NCBI GenBank assembly: GCA_963575745.1
Contig: CAUYUJ010011448.1
Coordinates: 307,501-371,500 of the forward strand
DNA from: Prorocentrum cordatum
Lineage: Eukaryota; Sar; Dinophyceae; Prorocentrales; Prorocentraceae
DNA: 64,000 nt
Reading direction: 5' to 3'
The position numbers and the translations under genes were made by a program. Position 1 is the stretch's first letter, and every line of letters begins with the position of its first letter. The notes beneath the pieces are model-generated. The model did no database searches. It was not told the DNA's origin and saw nothing but the letters and a program-made list of their open reading frames with translations. Positions 51,161-62,964 of the stretch are shown here, in pieces.

Positions 51161-51349
51161 TCAGAAACCAAAGCCGAAGTCAATACGACGCGAACCTGTC
51201 GTACCCGCCTCCCCCGCAATCCTGATGCGTGGGTGGGATGCCCTCGCGTGTCTTCTGGCAGGCCCCCGTCCAGCTCCTCCTCCGCCTCCTGCTTCCATAC
51301 CCGCGTGCCCGCCGCCCCATCCTTCCCTCTGTCCTGATCTTATTCAGGA

Positions 51350-51500
51350 GGAAACGAAACACACAGACACAATTAATCGTCGATTCCCCCCAAAATATGG
51401 GAAAATATGGAAGTGGGGGCGGAGACGAAAACCCAGAAAGTATGGGAAAATGTGGGGAATCTGGTTATTTGTGTGTATTTTTTTGTGCGTCCCAGGGCCC
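51350..51500. mobile_element. ~150-bp foldback element, family 3 copy 1
   Basis: The left end CACACAGACACAATTAATCG leads into TCGATTCCCC. The right end contains GGGGAATCTGG and TTATTTGTGTGTATTTTT, which form an imperfect inverted repeat with it. The same arrangement recurs at 63818-63980, including the TTCAGGAGG just before the left arm. Confidence 0.55.
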
Positions 51501-51513
51501 CTTCATTTATCCC

Positions 51514-51518
<5 letters not shown>

Positions 51519-51555
<37 letters not shown>

Positions 51556-51569
51556 CAGAGAGAGAGAGA
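51519..51569. repeat. GA microsatellite
   Basis: GA array with two CAG interruptions. Similar arrays at 51764-51845 and 52345-52400 flank the exon at 51961. Confidence 0.9.
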
Positions 51570-51763
51570 TCGGACAATCTGGGCGGAGTTCCGTCCACGG
51601 GCCGGCGGGCAAGCGCGCCGCACCCGAAAACATTTTGGCCGGTGTTGTCGGCTGAAGGGGCCCTTCTCTCACCCGTCTTGGGCGGACGGCCAGGGCATAT
51701 AATCCCGCGGAAAGAAATGGAGGGGCGAGGGGGACCCTCCACGAGCGAGCATAAGGTGAGCTG

Positions 51764-51782
51764 TGAACAGGGAGAGAGAGAA

Positions 51783-51815
<33 letters not shown>

Positions 51816-51845
51816 AAAAGAAAGAGAGAGCGAGAGCGAGAGACG
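51764..51845. repeat. GA microsatellite
   Basis: AG/GA array with an AAAAA interruption, upstream of the coiled-coil exon at 51961. Confidence 0.9.
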
Positions 51846-51960
51846 CAGTGCACGTCGGAAGCGCGGGGGCAGGGAGAGCGGCGCCGACGCGGCCACCGTC
51901 CGCGGCCGAGCGCTCGGAGTCGGCCGCTTCGGCCCGAGCCCCCCCGACCCGGACCCCGAG

Positions 51961-52339
51961 GAGCAGAAGATATACGCGGAGTATTCCGAGTGGGCCGACG
52001 ACAAGACGAAGGACGCAGCGCGTGCGCGCCGTGGCCCACTCTTGTTTGTCTCGCCCGCCCTCCAGGCAGCCTCCGCAGGAGCAGCAGCAGGAGAGGACGG
52101 GGCGACGACGGCGAGGAAGGACATCGGGTCCAGCAGAGCGGCCCGCGCTGAGGCGGCAACGCCACTCGGAACGCCGGGAGCGCAGCGCCGATCCTGAGTC
52201 GAGGCCCGCGCTGCAGCGAGAGCGCCGTTTTGAAGCACCGCAAGCTTTCCGATTGAGAAAGCACGTCACGTATGGGTTCTTGAAGTCTCGTGTAAACAGT
52301 ACAGTACAGGGAGAGGGCGGACCATTTCCAGCATGTTGT

Positions 52340-52378
<39 letters not shown>

Positions 52379-55300
52379 GAGAGAGAGAGAGAGAGAGAGG
52401 ATAGTCATTAGTACTCATACTGAGTAGTAGTTGAGTACATGTAGTGGAGAGAGGGGGCGGGGTGGCAAGCTAGCTTTGCTCGCGGCATACCTGACATTCT
52501 ACTCCTCCCGCTCATCCCCACTGCGTTTTCTTTTCTGTATCCGCGGACGCGTGTCATAGTCGCGCCTGGAACTCCTAAACAGACTTCATCGTGTTGTGCG
52601 CGATCGGAACAGGATGCTGCGTACATAGGAGATGGAGGGGGAGAATGAGGAGGAGGTGGCGGATGAGCCGGAGGAAAGGATCATAAGGAAGGAGGATGCA
52701 AAAGACGAGGACGAACAGCAGCAGCAGCAACTGGATTGGAAGAAGCGGAAAGGTCAGGAGGACCAGGGGAAGGCGGAGGAGGGACAGGAGGGGGGCGACA
52801 ACGATGAAGAACGATTCGGATCCAGAAAAGTGGCCCGCGCTGGGGCTGGAGCGCAACTGAACTGAACGACGGGAGCAAAGCGTCGATCCCAAAACGAAGC
52901 GCTGCAGCGGCAGCGCCGTTTTGAGAGACTAGAGAAGTGTTCGGATAATGAAAACCATCGGGACATCAGCTCATGAAACCCTGCGTATACAAAAAAAACG
53001 ATGCGCGGAAATAGCCGGCTGCATCCGGGCCGAGTCAGGGAAGAAAGGAGGGCAGTGCTCATAGTGTGTGGTTTTGGATTGGTGGGGGGGGGCGCCACGT
53101 GGGGGCCGCTCCCCGGCAGGAGCTCGGCTACTCGATCAAGACGGAGGAGGCCCTCATCGAGAAGCTCACGGCCTTCATCGAGGAGCCCCTCCCGCTTTCC
53201 CCCTTTCCTCCGTCCCCGCTCCCCTGTCCGCCGCCCTCGGGCTCCCTGCCCCCTCCTCTCCCTCTCCGCTCCTGCCCTCCCTCCTCCCTTCTCGCTCCCT
53301 CCCCCCCTCCCTCCTGCCTCCTGCCTCCTCCCTCCTCCCTCCCCTCCCTTCTTCGTTTCCTCTTCCCTCGTCCCGTATATGATCCCTGCTTCCCTTCCCT
53401 TCTGTCTCGTCTTCCTCCTTCATCCTTATTGTGTTCCTCTTCCCACTCCTTCCCTCCATGCCCCTGTTCTTCCGATCTCCCCCGGTCCCTCTTCCCTCTA
53501 TTGCCGTTCCCCCATTCTTATCCCCTCCCCTCTCTTCCTCCTCCTCCACCATTTTTTTCTCTTTTCCCTCAGCCTCCTCCTTTACTGCAGCACAGACTCG
53601 GCTACTTAGCCATACTTCGATATCTGCTGCCTCCATCAACTCTCCTGCTGCTTCTTCTCTTGTCGAGTTGACCCCCGACCGTCCGCGGCACGCTCCACTA
53701 CCGCACGCCGACATGCCTTTCACCAAGGACTTTACGGGAACTTCGTGGAATGGGCAAGCGTTCAATGCCATCGGCATCACCCCAAGATGCGTCACGCCCT
53801 CCGCCTCGGAGTTCACCACGACTTCACAGTGCTGTGGGAGACCCACAGCTCGGAGGGGAAGTCCGCAGCCCTCAAGTTGCCGCGGGACGTATCAGCATTT
53901 TGGAGCGATGGCACCTCGCACCAGGCTGGCGTCGGGGTGCTGATCCGGCACTCTTTCCTCTTGAATTTCAATCCTTGTTCCGAGGAGGATTGGGTGGAAA
54001 TCGTCCCTGGGAGAGTCGCTGTACTTCGCCTGCGGAGCCCCCACGGCGCTCTCGATATCGTGTCCGTCTATCTTTCCACTGGCCCATCGCAGGGTGCGCC
54101 GCAAGAGCGACCGGAGTGTTTCCGACGTATGTCTCAACATCTTCGGCCTGCAGACAAGGTGCTGACTGTTGTGGCCTGCGACTTCAATTTCGTGACGGAC
54201 GCTCGAGACAGGGTGACCAAGAGCACGGGGGAGTGGTCAGGGGCTGGGGACGCTCGAAACGCAGCAGACTTCAAGCAGCTGCTCGGCGACATCTTCGAGT
54301 TCCACGAGTTGGAGCAGCCTTCCTTTCCTCACGAGTGCGCGCTCGCACGGTCGCGGCTAGGTAGGGTCTACACCAACATTTCGCGTGGCTTGTCAGCAAG
54401 GCCGGGATTGCTCTTGCACGGCGCCTGGCTGGGCCAAGGGGCTGTTTGCTCACCGGCCGGTCGCCTTTGCGCGGAGATAGGGCAGCAAAGCCTTTGCTGG
54501 AGACCGCCCGTTGCCGACGTCGCCGGTGGACGGCCCTGCTTGGGCCCGGCGCGTGAAGCTCGAGTGCCAGGATCGCCATCGGACGGAGGACTTCCCCGGC
54601 AGCGCTTTCCGGAGACCCATCTTGCCTCAGCTGGCGATTCGGACGGTGACCCTGAATACCCACCAGCACTCGCAGGGTCCGGCAGGCGAGGACAGCGGAG
54701 GACAAGCCCGGTTGGACCATGGCCTTCTTCCGTGCAGCCGAGGAGGTGCGCAGCAGGGCCACGGCGCGCTGTGTTCCAGCGTGCCCCCACCTCGCCACGC
54801 TGACAGCCCCAGGAGGCCCGGCCACGCGCACGTCGGCATCGATGGTGCGGGCACGCGAGCGCGCTGTGGAATTGGCATGCGGAGCGGTGACTGAGGAGTT
54901 AACGGCGCTTCAACAGATGTCGGGGGTGGACAGACCTCCTACCCTGACACGTCGATTAAGGAATTGGCCGTTTTCGGTTCGCGAGAGGGCGTCGCGGCCG
55001 TCATTTTTGCGGGTCCAGGTCCGTCGGTTTCGGTCCCACCGCCGAAAGGGAGGTTTGTCCACCGCCGAAGATGCCGCCCGATGGCGATATTCGTCATCGC
55101 ACTCAGCGCAAGGAGCACATGTTGACCAAGCTGAAGCGGTTGCTTCCTGACGCCTCCACGTCGCTGAACGCGCTGGTGGACGTGAATGGGCGCATCGCCG
55201 ACGACCCCGGAGAAATGGCGAGCATTCTGCGTGGGCATTGGGGACGGGTTTTCGCCTGGCGCCCCATCAACCGTGACCTCCTGGACGCTTGGCTTCGGGA

Positions 55301-58300
55301 TGTCTTCCCCGCTGAGCAATCAAACTATCAGGGAACAGTATGCCTGGGGCAGATGATATCCCTGACAATTTGGAAGGTCTTCGGAAGCTTCGGCAACTGG
55401 GGAGTCGAGGTACTTCACGGCGCGATGGTGGATCTGATGCGGGACGACGCTTGCTCATCATGAAGATAAGCGTGCCTATCACCTGGATTGGCAACGTGTT
55501 GCTAATCAGAGCTTGTGCTATACAGATGCTCGTCACCGGCGCAGTGCGCATCCGGGCGAGGACCGCGAATTTAACCGTCGCGCGCTCTGCTGCCTACCGG
55601 AGAAGCCCACGGGCGTGGACACCGACAGAGGCGAGTATTTCGAGGCCTCGGCGGCTCGCCCTTTGGCGATAGTCAGCACAGACAAGTGAATTATGGCGAA
55701 CGCGGCGCGGCTCCGGTGGGGGCCGATCTTCGACGCCTGGGTCAGCAGGGCTCAGCAAGGCTTCCTCGAGGGCCGCAGCATGCTCTGGCATGTCGTGGGC
55801 GTGGACTACGAGGCCACGACCGCGAGTTTGACGGCGGAGCACGGCGGCATGGTGCTCTTTGGTTTTAAGGCGGCATTTCCAAGCGAGAGCAAGGAGTACG
55901 TCCTTGGAGTGCTGTCGTTCTTGGGTGTGCTCCGTCAGTGCATGAACGTCGTGACCGCCCTATACGAGGACAACTGTTGTGGCGTATCTTGCAGAGGTAG
56001 CTTGCACGATGGATTCAACTTCGCAGCCGGGATGCGCCAAGGATGCCCGCTATCTCCGCTATTGTTTGCCATGGCTGTAGATATTCTTCTCAGGCGATTG
56101 GACAGGGGCCTTCCTGGCTGCATATTTCGAGCTTTTGCTGATGATATCGCTTGTATCTCGCGGGACTTCTTCCAATATGAGCGGCTGTTGCAGCATCTTT
56201 TCACGGAGTTCGCGGACATTTCTGGTTTGGCATTGAACTTGCCGAAAACAGTTGTGGTTCCTCTCTGGGAGTGCGAGGGCGAGCTATCCTGGGATCGTAT
56301 CGGTACTGCTTCTGAATTTTGGCACTGCGCGGAACTTAAGCCACGTAGTTCTTATCTTGGATTTCAGACAGGCCCAGGCAAGGGCGACTCGTCTTGGGAC
56401 AAGCCTGGCCGACAGTTCATGCACCGCTGCTACCTATGGGGGGTGCAATACCTAGGGCTGCATTTTCCGCAATGACATACACTGTGTTCGGCATGTCGGT
56501 TCGCTCCTTTGTCTTCCAGCTGGAGGCGCCGCTGGACAGCGTCCTAGCGCTGGAGGCGCAAGCCTTGCGCCTAGCGGCCGAGGGCCCCCGGCACTGGATC
56601 ATGCCGCGTGACTGCTGGTATTTGAAGGGGTTGCATGGAGAAGCTAGATCCTTCACTTCGCTCCGCATTATGGCGCTCGCGGCCCAGGCGAGAGCAGCAG
56701 TATGGGAGCCCCTCGGCGGCGGCCTGGCAGGCTTGCGGTCTCGTGCGCAGGCGCTTCGGTTACTAAGGTCGCAGTCGGACTTCCTCCAGAGGAGAGCTGC
56801 TTGGGGTGGCTGGTACAAACGTTCGCATGTGTTAGTGCTCACCGCGGCTTGGGACTGTCTGGAAGCCCACGGCATTGCTCCGAGTAGCGTGATATGCATC
56901 CATCTCTGGAGGTGTTCCTCAGCCGTGGCCGGCAAGCCTTTTGCAGCGAATTCGCTGACGTTTTCAACGTGAAGTTTATGGCAAATTATTGCAGCTATTT
57001 CGCCCCGAACGAGAAATGAAGATGCGCGCGAAGCTGCAGCGCTCGCACCTCGACGGCCTCCCAGGCCGGATCGCCCGTCGATTTCTATCCAGCTTGCAGC
57101 AGCTGGCATGTCTGGTGACCCCCAGGGTCCGGGCCGCGTGTTTGAGCGCATCATGGAACAGGTGGACTACCGCACGGCGTTTTCAACAGAGGCATCGCGT
57201 TCGCAACTGCTGCGTCCTCGGGTGCGGCGGGCATGCCGAAGACAGTCTCGAACGCTCGCGTACCTTCGGATCCCTGGTTTGGGGAAGGAGTCTTTTCTGC
57301 TGGCCGCTTTATTCGCGAACCACGAGGACTTGATCTGCGCTGCGGTTTTGATCTATGCCGCCTACTGCGCCACCAACGTCTGCCGCGCGCAGGGGAGAGT
57401 CACCCCAGAGCTAGCGCGAGATGCCGTGGAGCAACATTGCCAGAACGGTGTCTGCGGACATTCGTCCAGTGCCAGCGTGATCGATTCCCGATGGGTCGGT
57501 CACACAGCGCGTCGTCGACGCTATGAGTAGATGCAGCTTGCGTGGTAAAGTTTGTGTATATCTATATATATATAGATATATGCATCATTTCCGTGCCTCC
57601 TTTTGTTCAGTGTGACAGTACATGCTAGTTCGTTAGATTATTACTGCAACGTTATGGGGCAGAGGCCCCTCGTTGACAACCGTGCCCGGTTGGAGCGCAA
57701 GCTGGGGCGCGCCCAGGTCCCCGCCGCGCGCTGCGGTGGGCTTGCGGCTCCTTGTGAGCACCGCTCTTGCTTCACTTTCTCTCCTCCTCCTCCTCCTTAT
57801 CCTCCTCCTCTTCCTCCTCCTCCGTGGCCGGCGTCCAGCCGCGACCTCGTAGCTAGCAGTCCAGTTTCGCGCTTCGTATCCTCGGGCCTGCGGCCGGCGC
57901 GGGGGGAGTGGGAACTGCGTTATGATTGGCGTTGTCGGTCTCTCTTTCAGGCCACGGTTCATGCCATGAGTTTGCTTATCGCAGGTCGACTCTTGGGGTG
58001 CTCCTGGTTTGCCTGGCGAGTCTTTTGGTTGCATGGCGGCTGAGGTTGTGTGAGTAGTATACATGTCATACGCTGGAGGTGGAACAAGTTTTCACCTTGA
58101 TCTGATCAAAGCCAACCGGCTACAGTAGAGGTAAAACGCGTCTCGATAGGAACTGGGTTTTAGAGGGAAAAAGCAGAGGGATGCAGGCATATCCATGAAC
58201 CCTGATTACTTGGGCCGCGCATTTGTCGTTCCTCAACATGCATCATTCCGACTGTTGCTGTCCTCGGTTGATGCCGTTTTGCTGACTTCCGAACCCACCG

Positions 58301-60762
58301 GCGTGACATTTCATTGTCGTGATTGTGTTTCGCTAGAGCGCACCCTCACCCGTATGGTATCCCCTTCTGTTCTATTTGCCGTGTCCGGTGCAACTGTGTG
58401 CGCTGGCCGTCTTGCTTCTTTTGCCTTGCCGACGCTACCTCCTGGGCCTACTGGGCAATGGGGCCGCATCAAGCGGTCCTCTGTGATCCTACCGCCCCCG
58501 TACGATTTCACCCCCTCGTCTTGCCAGCAAACCCCGCTCCAGTCGCCCGCAGTGGCAGTGTAGGGCGTCTTCCCTACCCTGGAGACCACGAGGGAGGCAC
58601 TCTAATCGTAAAAGCTTCGTGTGCCCACGCCAGTCCATCCAGCGACCAGAGCAGGTTTGCCTCCAAACCGATTCGAAGCGACTCGGTTTGCTGGCCTGGA
58701 TCGCGATTCCCATTCGATTCGATCCCGTTCGATCCTCCGGCGTCGGCCGGGTCCAGCCGGTGCAGGACGCGCGGCGATTCGGTTTCGATTCGATTCTGGA
58801 CGATTCGCTGGCGATCCGACCGGCCTCCGATCCGACCCGACCTCAATTTGCGATTCGATCCAGCTCAGGCGTGTCGGTCTCTCTTACGCGTTGCGCGGTC
58901 GAACGTGCAGTGGCCAGCGGTATTGCTTATTGACTGGTGCGGTCCGGTTGCGCGCGGTCTGGCCTCCCACTGCTCGAAGCGCGGTCCAGGCAGGCCCCAG
59001 CCCGCCCCCCCCTGGAGCATGGGAGCCGCGAGCCCAGGTGTTGCTGGGTTCCCAGATCCCAGTCTACTTTAAGACCCTTCCAATTCCCAGATCCCAGACT
59101 CTACTGCCAGATAAGTATTGCTGGGTTCCCAGATCCCAGTCTACTTTAAGACTTTGCTGGGTTCCCAGATCCCAGTCTTCTTTAATCGGGACCTCGCATA
59201 AGGGGGGTGCCACAGGGGGGGGGAGTTCGTTCCGTTGGCGCATCAATCCGCAGAGAAACGATGCAAAACGAGGTCTCCGGCCGCCGCTGGAACCCGAGAG
59301 GTGTCGACAATCGGGGCGCGCGGGGGGTATTTTTTTTTTTTTTTTTTCTCGGAAATTCGATGCTCCAGCGGATCAAACTCACACCCCCCCCTCAGGGTCC
59401 CCTCCCCCTTTTGGTGGACCCCGATTCAAGCGCCTTCCAATTCAAGAGTCGAAGGGTCTCCCCTCTTCCCTACTCTTCAGGGGGCGGGAGGAAGCCGAAT
59501 CTGCCTTCTGCGCCTTCCTGGTGCATGTGCCTGCCCTCCTCCGAACAACCGGTGAGCCGCAAGGCCGCCCTCCCCCCCTTCCGTTGCACCTTGGGAGGAC
59601 TTCGTCTGTCCTGCCAAGGGGTTCGACGCGGACTTGGCGACGTGAAGTCGACACGTATTCGGCACTGAGTCAGCGTGGATTCGACGCGGAGTCGACGAGC
59701 TCGGCAGAGGCTCGACGTGGGCTCGACGCGGGCAGCGGCGCAATGGGACACATCAGGTCCCTGGAGATGCAACATCACCCTCTCGGAGGCTCCCCTGGCC
59801 CTCCCCGCAGGGTCCAAGAGCCCCGAAGGCGGCCCGAGGGGCCCCGAAGATGGCCCAGGAAGATTCCAGAACAGTTCGGAGAGAGCCCGCGAGCATCCAA
59901 GGACGACCCTAACGCGGCAGCAAGAGGCGTCAAGAGAGCCCAACGAGTCAGGGGCAACGTCGGGGGGGGAGAGGGTCAGGGGGGAAGCGCATCGACTCCT
60001 CCTCCTCCTCCTCCTCCTCCTCCTCCTCCTCCTGAGCAATCGCCCATTCATCGCCGATAGGGGCTCGACAGCCCAACCCGCCCAAGGACGTCTGGTTTCG
60101 CCATCGGGGGCCTCGCGCCGATCTGTTGGCGGTTTGTCGCCGATTCCTGGTCGGTGTATGCCTCTGAGAAGACCCCAGGCATACATCAAGCAGGGAAGGA
60201 TGGTGGAGATGAGAAGAGCGGGACGAGTGAGTCAGCAACAGGAAAGAGGAAGGAGGAAGGAAGCAAAGGAAGAGAGAAGAGGGAAGTGTCATGCTGGTTC
60301 CCACGTGGTGCGTTTTCCACTCAGCTAGGGAGGCGTCCTGGAGCCTTGGAGGACCCCTTGGGAGTCTATTGTTGGGCACCCCGCCAGCGTTCCCCCCCAG
60401 CTCATTTTTCCGAGGCGAGGCAGAACCCCCTACGGGCAAGCCTCGTTTGGGGATCTGCCGACCACCCGCGCCCAGAGGCCCGTCAGCCCCTCATACTCCT
60501 CCGATTACGCGTAGGCTATATGGGGTCTCTCCCTCTCTTTCTTCCCTGGCACTGCTTTTTCTGGCTATCTGGCGCAAGCACTTGGTACGACGCACTTTCC
60601 CCGAAAAGTTTCCCTCCTCCGTCCTCCTTGCTCCCCCGCCTTCGCGTCTCGAGCGCACGGCACCAGACGCTAGACCGCTAGGACGCGGAGAACAAGATCG
60701 CGATGTTGGCGAAGGGCATCTCCCAAGACAGCTCAGACATAGCGACGCTGGAGGATGAGAAG
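51961..60762 (+). CDS. Coiled-coil protein gene, N-terminal-half exons (51961-52011, 53120-53182, 60682-60762)
   Basis: Three blocks join in phase 0: EQKIYAEYSEWADDKTK, then ELGYSIKTEEALIEKLTAFIE, then DAENKIAMLAKGISQDSS and DIATLEDEK. The order EEQKxYAEYxEW, GxxIKT, then DxxxKIxxLxxxIxxDxxD matches my recollection of the amino-terminal half of the dinoflagellate coiled-coil family seen at 9-16 kb. Acceptors are CCCCGAG|G, CGGCAG|G and CGCTAG|G; donors are AAG|GA, GAG|GA and AAG|GC, again without a GT. The second intron (53183-60681, 7.5 kb) contains an entire decayed LINE-type element. First exons (signal peptide, start codon) and exons past 60762 were not identified. The function is unknown. 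Confidence 0.55.
52160..52300. repeat. Dispersed repeat shared with 52845-52985
   Basis: GAACGCCGGGAGC, GCCGATCC, GCTGCAGCG, AGCGCCGTTTTGA and TTCTTGAAGTCTCGTGTA are echoed in the same order in the second stretch with substitutions. Old duplicate within one intron. Confidence 0.5.
52345..52400. repeat. GA microsatellite
   Basis: GA array of about 55 bases in the intron after 52011. Confidence 0.9.
53190..53590. repeat. CCT-rich tract upstream of the LINE
   Basis: Irregular CCT/CTCC repeats occupy the stretch between the coiled-coil exon and the LINE endonuclease. Confidence 0.75.
53712..57530 (+). pseudogene. Decayed LINE-type (non-LTR) retrotransposon: endonuclease, RT, zinc knuckle
   Basis: The readable frame jumps f1-f3-f1-f2-(MITE)-f3-f1-f3-f1-f3, so the copy is dead. 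The endonuclease begins TGTSWNGQAF in frame 1 and continues in frame 3 with ETHSSEG (Glu 53838), HQAGVGVLIRH, CDFNFVTDARD (Asp 54180) and SRLGRVY (54351-54371), where the usual SRxDR Asp is Gly (54360). FAHRPVAFARR follows in frame 1. The RT is frame 1: LPEKPTGVDTDRGEYF, STDK, an in-frame TGA at 55687, IMANAARLRW, LFGFKAAFPS (Gly 55861 replacing the motif A Asp), MRQGCPLSPLLF and FADD (56134-56145). After another shift come FSAMTYTVFGMSVRS (frame 3) and a knuckle C-C-x3-C-x2-H (57208-57234), then a helical tail ending at 57530. The copy lies inside a 7.5-kb intron of the coiled-coil gene. Confidence 0.75.
54920..55068. mobile_element. 149-bp MITE-like TIR element inserted in the LINE
   Basis: The ends are inverted: TCGGGGGTGGACAGACCTCC on the left and the complement of TCGGCGGTGGACAAACCTCC on the right. 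The 5-bp AGATG flanks both sides (54915-54919, 55069-55073). Removing the element plus one AGATG fuses ELTALQQM to PPDGDIRHRT in frame, which supports the target-site duplication. A related copy is at 47269-47440. Confidence 0.8.
57557..57580. other. 24-bp perfect AT palindrome
   Basis: TATATCTATATA and its mirror complement, 27 bases after the last readable LINE codon. It may be part of the LINE 3' UTR. Confidence 0.7.
57600..58660. other. Intronic sequence, no gene seen
   Basis: Contains a short CCT block (57781-57830). No motif recognised. Confidence 0.3.
59039..59185. repeat. Repeats of TTCCCAGATCCCAGTCTACT
   Basis: TTCCCAGATCCCAG occurs four times (about 59050, 59085, 59128 and 59161), three with TGCTGGG before and CTACTTTAAGA or CTTCTTTAA after. 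Spacing is irregular (about 35-43). Confidence 0.8.
59186..60681. other. Intronic sequence before the third exon, no gene seen
   Basis: Includes a T run (59331-59347), GTCGACGCG-rich sequence near 59630-59730 and a CCT array (59997-60032). A 479-codon open frame covering part of it is probably a shadow of GC-rich sequence. Confidence 0.3.
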
Positions 60763-60849
60763 GCCGCTGCTCATAGGAAGGGGCAGCGGGTGGAGGATGA
60801 GAAGGGGGGGAGGAGTAGGAGGAGAAACTGTGAGGAGGACGATGATGGG

Positions 60850-60974
60850 GAGAATTGATGAGATGAGGCGGACGATGATGATGACAAGGAGGAGGAGGAG
60901 GAGGACGATATTGATTATGATAATGATGCTGATGATGCTGATGATGGTGCTGATGCTGCTGCTGCTGATGATGC

Positions 60975-61020
<46 letters not shown>

Positions 61021-61067
61021 AATGGTGATGATGTTGCTGATAATGATGATGCTGTTGCTGATGCTGC

Positions 61068-61100
<33 letters not shown>

Positions 61101-61345
61101 GGATGATGATGAGGATGAGGATGATTATTATGCTGCTGACGACGATGATGATGATGCTGATGCTGATGATGATGCTGATGATGGTGGTGATGATGATGAT
61201 GGTGATCATGATGATGCTGATGGTGGTGATAAGGATGACTATGATGATGCTGATGCTGATGCTGCTGCTGATGATGATGATGCTAATTGTGCAGCTGCTG
61301 CTGCTTCTGGTGGTGGTGGTGATGATGATGATGATGATGATGAGG
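60850..61345. repeat. GAT/GCT-type array, then GGA
   Basis: GAT triplets with GCT variants, followed by a GGA block (61342-61385) and GAT-rich decay to 61650. Confidence 0.9.
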
Positions 61346-61894
61346 AGGAGGAGGAGGAGGAGGAGGAGGAGGAGGAGGAGGAGCGGGAGGATGAGGAGGG
61401 GGATAATGAGGATAATCAGGGGAAACTCGGAGGCGGGAGGGGTGATGATTGTGATGATGATCACAAGGAACAGCATGAACACGATGCCGAGTATGATGAG
61501 GATTCTGATCGGGAAGGGCGAGGGGGCGTTGCTGGACTTGGGGAGGAGGATAAGCATAAGCGTGAGCATGAGCATGGGCATGATCATGGTCTGAATGACG
61601 GTGATGGTGACGATGGCGACGACGACGATGATCATGATATGATGAGGAAGATGGTGATTATCATTATTTCTATCCGTAAGGGCTTCGCCCCCTGCCGCCG
61701 GCCCCCTCCCTATCATATTGGGATTTATCAGAGTCGCGTCGGTGCGTCTCGGCGCTGCCTTTGCGCATCTGGGAACATCATGCGGGGGCGGATAGAAATC
61801 ATCAGCGCATATTGAGACGTTGGCGTTATCCTAGTGGCTTTCGGTCCATCCCACCACGGTGCCTGGGTTGTGGGTCCGAGGTCTCTTGTGTGTG

Positions 61895-61895
<1 letters not shown>

Positions 61896-61936
<41 letters not shown>
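61896..61936. repeat. GT microsatellite
   Basis: TA then GT dinucleotides. Confidence 0.9.
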
Positions 61937-61938
<2 letters not shown>

Positions 61939-61944
61939 GGGGTG

Positions 61945-62460
61945 TAGTGGGGAGCCTCTCGGGGGCCTCTTGGAGGCGGTTTGGGCGCCTCTTGGGGGCC
62001 TCTTGGGGCCTCGTGGGGTATCTTGTAGGCCTCTTGGAGGCGTCTTGGGCGGGTCTTGGGCGCCTCTTAAGGCCTCTTGGGGCCTCCTGGGGGCTTCTCG
62101 GGGTGCAAATCTATAATTTTCGGTTCGTGGTCCCCTGCTTGGGACCGTCTAGGGGCCCTCTTGGGCCGTCTTGAGCGCTTCTTGGGCCATCGTGGAGCCC
62201 TCTTGGGCCGTCTTGGGGTCCTCTTGGAGGCCTCCTGGGCTGTCTTGGGGCGGTCTTGGGAGCTTCTTGAGAGCCGTCTTGGAGCGTCGGAAAACCGAAC
62301 ATGCGAGAAGGCCAAAGTCCGTCAAAAACTGTCGTCAACTCGTCCATTTTGGCCTCTTGGGGCTCTCTCGGGAGGTCTCTTGAAGCGCTCTTGGAGCCTC
62401 TTGGGGCCCTCTTGGGCCCTCTTGGAACCACCTTCGGGCGCCTTGGAGCACTCTTGGCCT
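61945..62460. repeat. Degenerate GGCCTCTTGGGG minisatellite
   Basis: Units of 9-15 bases (CTCTTGGGG, GGCCTCTTGG, CGTCTTGG) fill two blocks separated by a unique stretch near 62100-62140 and another near 62285-62350. Confidence 0.8.
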
Positions 62461-62464
62461 CGGC

Positions 62465-62640
62465 AATGCGAATACGGCGTAATTTGTGAAGGTAATGACT
62501 TTGGGATGCGAATCTGGTGTAATTTACAGAAAGGCTTGTTGCCTTGGGGACGGACACGACTATTGTGTAATTTGCAAGGGTTTGTTGCCTCAGGAACGCA
62601 ACAATTGTAATTTACGAGTGGCGCGACTCTCGCGTATTCT
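62465..62640. repeat. ~55-bp degenerate repeats with GTAATTT
   Basis: TGTAATTT with a nearby TTGTTGCCT recurs around 62477, 62518, 62561 and 62609. Confidence 0.55.
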
Positions 62641-62964
62641 TACGTGTCCCACGCCCCCCATGAATTCAAAGAACGCGATCCGGTCGTGGTAACCGGGTGG
62701 TTTGGCTCCTCCCCTCGCGCGGGTTTCAACAATTTTCAGGAGGAAGCAGAAAGCAAGACTGTAACATTGGAGAACTAAAACTGCAACTGGTGCAGGGAGT
62801 AGCAACCTCGTCCTGCAGCCTGGTGGCCCCACAAGGGTGCCGGCGGATTAGAATGACTATGATGATGAAGATGATTGTGATGGTTCTGTTGTTGATGCTG
62901 CTGCTGAAGATGATGACGATGATGACACTGATGACGACAATGACGATGCAGCTTACAACCGCGC

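Noticed and set aside
58621-60060. 479-codon + frame starting near 58621
   Set aside because: It spans GATTCG repeats, the TTCCCAGATCCCAG repeats and a T run, with changing composition; it looks like a chance opening in GC-rich intron.
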